Shown here: piece after piece, positions 61,210 through 64,000 of the stretch
Position numbering within the stretch: the stretch's first letter is position 1
Layout: every line of letters begins with the position of its first letter
Assembly: GCF_900609065.1 (NCBI RefSeq)
Contig: NZ_UXAU01000013.1
Coordinates: 87,626 to 151,625 of the forward strand
Origin: Arthrobacter ulcerisalmonis
GTDB lineage: Bacteria; Actinomycetota; Actinomycetes; Actinomycetales; Micrococcaceae
Length of the DNA: 64,000 nucleotides
Direction of reading: 5' to 3'
The notes under the pieces: model-generated
Databases searched by the model: none
The model's input: only the letters and a program-made list of their open reading frames with translations
What the model was told of the DNA's origin: nothing
Translations under genes and position numbers: made by a program

Positions 61210-62651
61210 CAGTCGAACCTTTCGTGATGGATTTGCCCGGCTGGAACGCCTGCCAACCCCGCAGCCGCAACCACGTTCGCCGTCCATCGGGCGGGGCCGC
61301 AGATGTAGATGTCTGCCTCGGCTGCGTCGGGGACGTAGGAGGTGAGGGTATGACCGCTGCGGTAGGCATCATCCGTGAGCCAGCTGAACTGCCCGTCCGC
61401 GCGGGGACCCGTCAGGTAGAAGAGTCGCGCACCGCGGACCCTACAGAGTGAGAGGATTTCGCGGCTGAGGTATAGCTCCTGCTCGCTGTGGCCGCGCAGT
61501 AGGACGGTAGCTTGGCCCGGGGCGAATGGCGTCGCTTCGAGGAGCGCCCGCAAGGGGGTGATGCCGATACCCGCGCCGATCAAGACCACCTTGTCCCTGG
61601 TCCGGGCCGCGGTCCCGAACAGCCCGTACGGACCTGCGACGGCCACCCGGGTCCCTGCATGCAGTCGGATCAGCTGGGCCGAACCGCTGCCCAGGTTGCG
61701 GACGGTAATGCGCAGGGTGCCGATCCCGTCGGTTGCGTGGACCACCGGTTCTGCCGACAGGCTGAAGGGGTGGGGGTGCCACCACATCCCGGGGGCGAGG
61801 AACCGCCAGATGAAGAACCGGCCACCGGCCCCGGAGAGCTTGTCCAGGGCACGACCCTTCATCACGATACTCACCACACCCGGAGCCACCGCTTCGACCC
61901 GGACCACGCGGAGTTGGTGCCGATACGTGGCGACCAAAGGCAGCGCAACCCGGAAGCAGAGAAGTGCCAGCCCGGTCGTGCTGCAGAGGCCAGCCCAGTA
62001 CCCGTGTTGCCAGGTTCCCTCGGCGAACAGGCCACCCACGCTGAACTGATGCGGAATGGCCATCCCGACGGCGGCGTAGGTAATCAAGTGGATTGCGTAC
62101 TAAAACTCATAGGCGAATCGGCGTCGGATTGCCACCAGGGACGTCACTACTGCGGCGATGAACAGCATCATGGAGAGGTACGCGAGCCACATGTCCGGAA
62201 CCAGCACCCACAGGGCGACGCTTTCGCTGACAGGATCCAGTCCCTCCGCCAATCCGTAACCAGCCGCGATCAGCACGCCATGTGCCAACAAAAGGTACAA
62301 CGCGGGTTTTCCCAGCTTGCGATGGAACTCCAGCGCCCTGTCATGGCCCACGGTCCGGTCCACCAGGGGAGTCCTCGCGGCCAACAAAAGCATCAACAGG
62401 ACCAGGTCCATTCCCACCAGGCCAGCCACGACGCCAGCAGCCGTCACTGCGCCTGAAGGCGTGCCGGCGGCTGCCAACGCGCCGTCGGACAGCCATAAGG
62501 CCACCGCGGCAGCAACGGATGCCCAGGCAACCACCGTCAGGAGGTCGGCGCGGAGGAGTCTGCGTCGGTGTTGCGCTGCAAAGCGGCTACGCCCCGCGCC
62601 GTGTTGCGGCGGTGGGCTTGAGCCGATGGCGGCGGGGAGCTGTGCGGTCAT
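61206..62651 (-). pseudogene. Ferric-reductase-like transmembrane flavoprotein with an in-frame TAG
   Basis: One continuous frame of about 481 codons from the ATG at 62651, interrupted by TAG at 62102-62100 (codon 184). The N-terminal half has helices and heme-type His residues (GHDRALEFHRKLGKPALYL). After the stop come ITYAAVGMAIPHQ and the FAD/NAD(P)H reductase half (HPHPFSLSAEP, GPYGLFG, IGAGIGITPL, IYICGPARW). Homologues usually carry Trp at this site (YExW, then His-Leu), and TAG is one base from TGG. Inactivated unless the stop is read through. Confidence 0.82.
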
Positions 62652-62757
62652 GTATCCAGAGTCAACGCGGCAGCTTTCATTTCGCTGTGAGAAAGGGTCC
62701 GTTGTAGCTGTGGTTCGGGCAATTACGGCGCCGTGCGCCTGCAGCGCGACAACATGA

Positions 62758-62787
62758 TTGGTCTTTAATTGCCGCACCTCGTAGACT
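62758..62787 (+). promoter_or_regulatory. Possible promoter of the rpmB operon
   Basis: TTGGTC (62758-62763), 18-bp spacer, TAGACT (62782-62787). If used, the rpmB mRNA has a leader of about 180 nt. The 325-bp gap 62652-62976 holds no supported ORF; it includes AT-rich sequence close to rpmB and the ribosome binding site GGAGAAG. I could not identify a convincing Zur box. Confidence 0.4.
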
Positions 62788-62976
62788 TGGTAGGCGCTAA
62801 GTGCGCGGAGCGTGCGCAATTGCTCCGGTTGTCCGGGAATTCTCCTGTGGTGGCCGGTAGTTAGGGGCTCAAGTTGCGTGACTGACCGTTCGCCTTACTT
62901 CAATGTGGGTCGCCCTTAGCAGCATGGTCCAGCAGCAGATATGCGGATCATTACATTCAATTCTTGAGGAGAAGTC

Positions 62977-63213
62977 ATGGCAGCACACTGCCAAGTGACC
63001 GGAGCCGAGCCGGGCTTTGGGCACAGCATTTCGCACTCGCACCGCCGCAACAAGCGTCGGTTCGATCCGAACATTCAGAAGAAGCGCTACTGGGTTCCGT
63101 CCCTGCGCCGCAATGTCACGCTGCAGGTTTCTGCAAAGGGCATCAAGACCATTGACGTTCGGGGCATCGACGCTGTCGTAGCCTCCATTCTCGCTCGTGG
63201 GGTGAAGCTCTAG
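62977..63213 (+). CDS. rpmB: 50S ribosomal protein L28
   Basis: 78 residues, complete L28: [20 protein letters not shown] at the start and GLxx-type ending (SILARGVKL). Only one Cys is present, so this is the zinc-free form. GGAG precedes the ATG. The stop TAG shares its G with the GTG start of rpmG. First gene of an L28-L33-S14 operon. Confidence 0.97.
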   Translation: MAAHCQVTGAEPGFGHSISHSHRRNKRRFDPNIQKKRYWVPSLRRNVTLQVSAKGIKTIDVRGIDAVVASILARGVKL

Positions 63214-63380
63214 TGGCTAAGGACAAGGACGTACGTCCGATCATCAAGCTCAAGTCGACTGCGGGCACGGGGTACACCTACGTAACCCGCAAGAACCGTC
63301 GTAACGACCCGGACCGTATGGTTCTGAAGAAGTACGATCCCAAGATCCGCCAGCACGTCGAATTCCGAGAGGAGCGCTAA
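63213..63380 (+). CDS. rpmG: 50S ribosomal protein L33
   Basis: 55 residues, start GTG at 63213 sharing one base with the rpmB stop. The translation begins [20 protein letters not shown] and contains [20 protein letters not shown], which is unmistakably L33. It lacks the two CxxC pairs of the zinc-binding form. The stop is 4 bases before rpsN. Confidence 0.96.
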   Translation: MAKDKDVRPIIKLKSTAGTGYTYVTRKNRRNDPDRMVLKKYDPKIRQHVEFREER

Positions 63381-63384
63381 ACAC

Positions 63385-63690
63385 ATGGCTAAGAAGTCAA
63401 TGATCGCAAAGAACGAACAGCGTAAAATCATCGTTGAGCGTTACGCTGCAAAGCGCCTCGAACTGAAGAAGGCTCTGGTTGACCCCAACTCGACCGACGA
63501 AGTTCGTGAAGCAGCACGCCTCGGCCTGCAGAAGCTTCCCCGCAACGCGTCGCCCGTCCGTCTGCGTAACCGCGACATCATCGACGGCCGTCCCCGCGGT
63601 ACCTTCCAGAAGTTCGGTATCTCCCGTGTTCGCTTCCGCGACATGGCTCACCGCGGTGAGCTCCCGGGCATCACCAAGTCTTCCTGGTAA
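63385..63690 (+). CDS. rpsN: 30S ribosomal protein S14 (long, zinc-free form)
   Basis: 101 residues: [20 protein letters not shown] at the start, [20 protein letters not shown] and the C-terminal LPGITKSSW. The length and the lack of CxxC motifs mark the long, zinc-independent type. The ribosome binding site GAGAGGAG lies inside the rpmG end. Followed by a strong terminator. Confidence 0.97.
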   Translation: MAKKSMIAKNEQRKIIVERYAAKRLELKKALVDPNSTDEVREAARLGLQKLPRNASPVRLRNRDIIDGRPRGTFQKFGISRVRFRDMAHRGELPGITKSSW

Positions 63691-63717
63691 TTCAGCACTG
63701 CTGATTCCAGCTGCTTG

Positions 63718-63753
63718 AGAAGAGCCGGCAACCTTCGGGTTGCCGGCTCTTCT
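63718..63753 (+). terminator. Terminator of the rpmB-rpmG-rpsN operon
   Basis: Perfect 16-bp stem (63718-63733 with 63738-63753) closed by a UUCG tetraloop and followed by TGCCTTTAA. It lies 27 bases after the rpsN stop. Confidence 0.92.
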
Positions 63754-63885
63754 GCCTTTAAGCCAGGCGTACATTCCGTGTGCTGCAGCGCATAAAAGAG
63801 GCGCGCGACGGCGGTGCTTGATTTGGGCGCACTACCCCGGGCTTTGCCGCGGGTTTCCGGGCGATGGGTACCGCGGTGCCCGGAT

Positions 63886-63914
63886 TTGCGGTGGAGATGC
63901 GGGGCGTGTATTGT
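63886..63914 (+). promoter_or_regulatory. Strong promoter reading off the right edge
   Basis: TTGCGG (63886-63891), exactly 17 bp, TATTGT (63909-63914). The 86 bases that follow contain no start codon with a ribosome binding site and no recognisable protein, so the transcript could be a long leader or a stable RNA operon beyond 64000. Nothing else is seen in 63754-64000. Confidence 0.55.
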
Positions 63915-64000
63915 TTTCTAAGTCGCCGCGAGGGAGACAGTGAAGAACTGGGAACCTCGGGTGGCCACATTCCCCTAAATTTTCTTCTTGGTTTCTGGCC

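Noticed and set aside
62652..62976. Zur box upstream of rpmB
   Set aside because: GGATCATTACATTCA near 62946 has the wrong symmetry; no site close to the consensus.
1..64000. CRISPR arrays, tRNA genes, IS elements or prophage
   Set aside because: No regularly spaced direct repeats, no TpsiC-arm consensus with a cloverleaf, and no transposase, integrase or phage structural genes were seen by eye.

Overview
The window is high-GC actinobacterial DNA. GTG and TTG starts are frequent, many genes lack a ribosome binding site, and the gene families (13E12/DUF222 HNH protein, ESX-type WXG100 protein, DUF4282, DUF456) and the compact rpmB-rpmG-rpsN cluster point to Arthrobacter sensu lato (Micrococcaceae). 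The genus is an inference from gene content. No tRNA, rRNA, CRISPR array, transposase or integrase was recognised.

Layout. 0-4 kb: mannitol PTS (mtlA-mtlD), a strong terminator, a GNAT enzyme and a small low-GC membrane protein. 4.3-14.5 kb: transporters and regulators: a MarR/MFS pair with tandem operator palindromes, an ABC pair (ATPase plus DUF6297-like membrane protein), a sugar porter, a DHA2 exporter, an RraA-like protein, another MFS carrier and a TetR regulator. 14.6-20.2 kb: a DUF456 protein, a TPR-like protein, a divergent LysE/Lrp pair, a WXG100-fused protein overlapping a lipoprotein gene, and a second Lrp. 20.4-23.5 kb: GluQ tRNA-modifying synthetase, an HD hydrolase and a GNAT-AAA ATPase fusion. 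23.5-28.4 kb: an asparagine catabolic operon (GntR regulator, asparaginase, aspartase, permease). 28.5-38.3 kb: mostly single housekeeping or hypothetical genes, including a divergent uracil-DNA-glycosylase-superfamily protein and a GIY-YIG-like protein. 38.5-40.4 kb: the DUF222/HNH gene, preceded by two perfect DnaA-box sequences, then 577 bases of non-coding DNA with a two-tier hairpin. 41-43.4 kb: a long acyl-CoA dehydrogenase and a small membrane protein. 43.6-49.4 kb: a Wadjet/MksBEF-type operon jetA-jetB-jetC without the jetD nuclease gene. 49.6-52.1 kb: a TetR/MFS drug-efflux operon with twin operators and a frameshifted C-terminal domain. 52.2-57.4 kb: a siderophore uptake operon under a DtxR/IdeR-like iron box. 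57.5-59.8 kb: two paralogous SGNH hydrolases on either side of a MarR gene. 59.7-62.7 kb: an extracytosolic flavin electron-transfer operon (ferric-reductase-like protein, FMN-binding protein, ApbE) whose reductase carries an in-frame TAG. 63-64 kb: ribosomal proteins L28, L33 and S14, a terminator, and a strong promoter reading off the right edge.

The most interesting items are the jetABC operon lacking jetD, with a nested inverted repeat at the junction; the TAG replacing a likely tryptophan codon in the flavin electron-transfer operon; the MFS-carboxypeptidase-regulatory fusion with a one-base frameshift and its twin 16-bp operators; the WXG100 protein/lipoprotein pair; the GNAT-AAA fusion; and a recurring arrangement in which a -10 hexamer ends exactly 6 nt before the start codon, which predicts many leaderless mRNAs.
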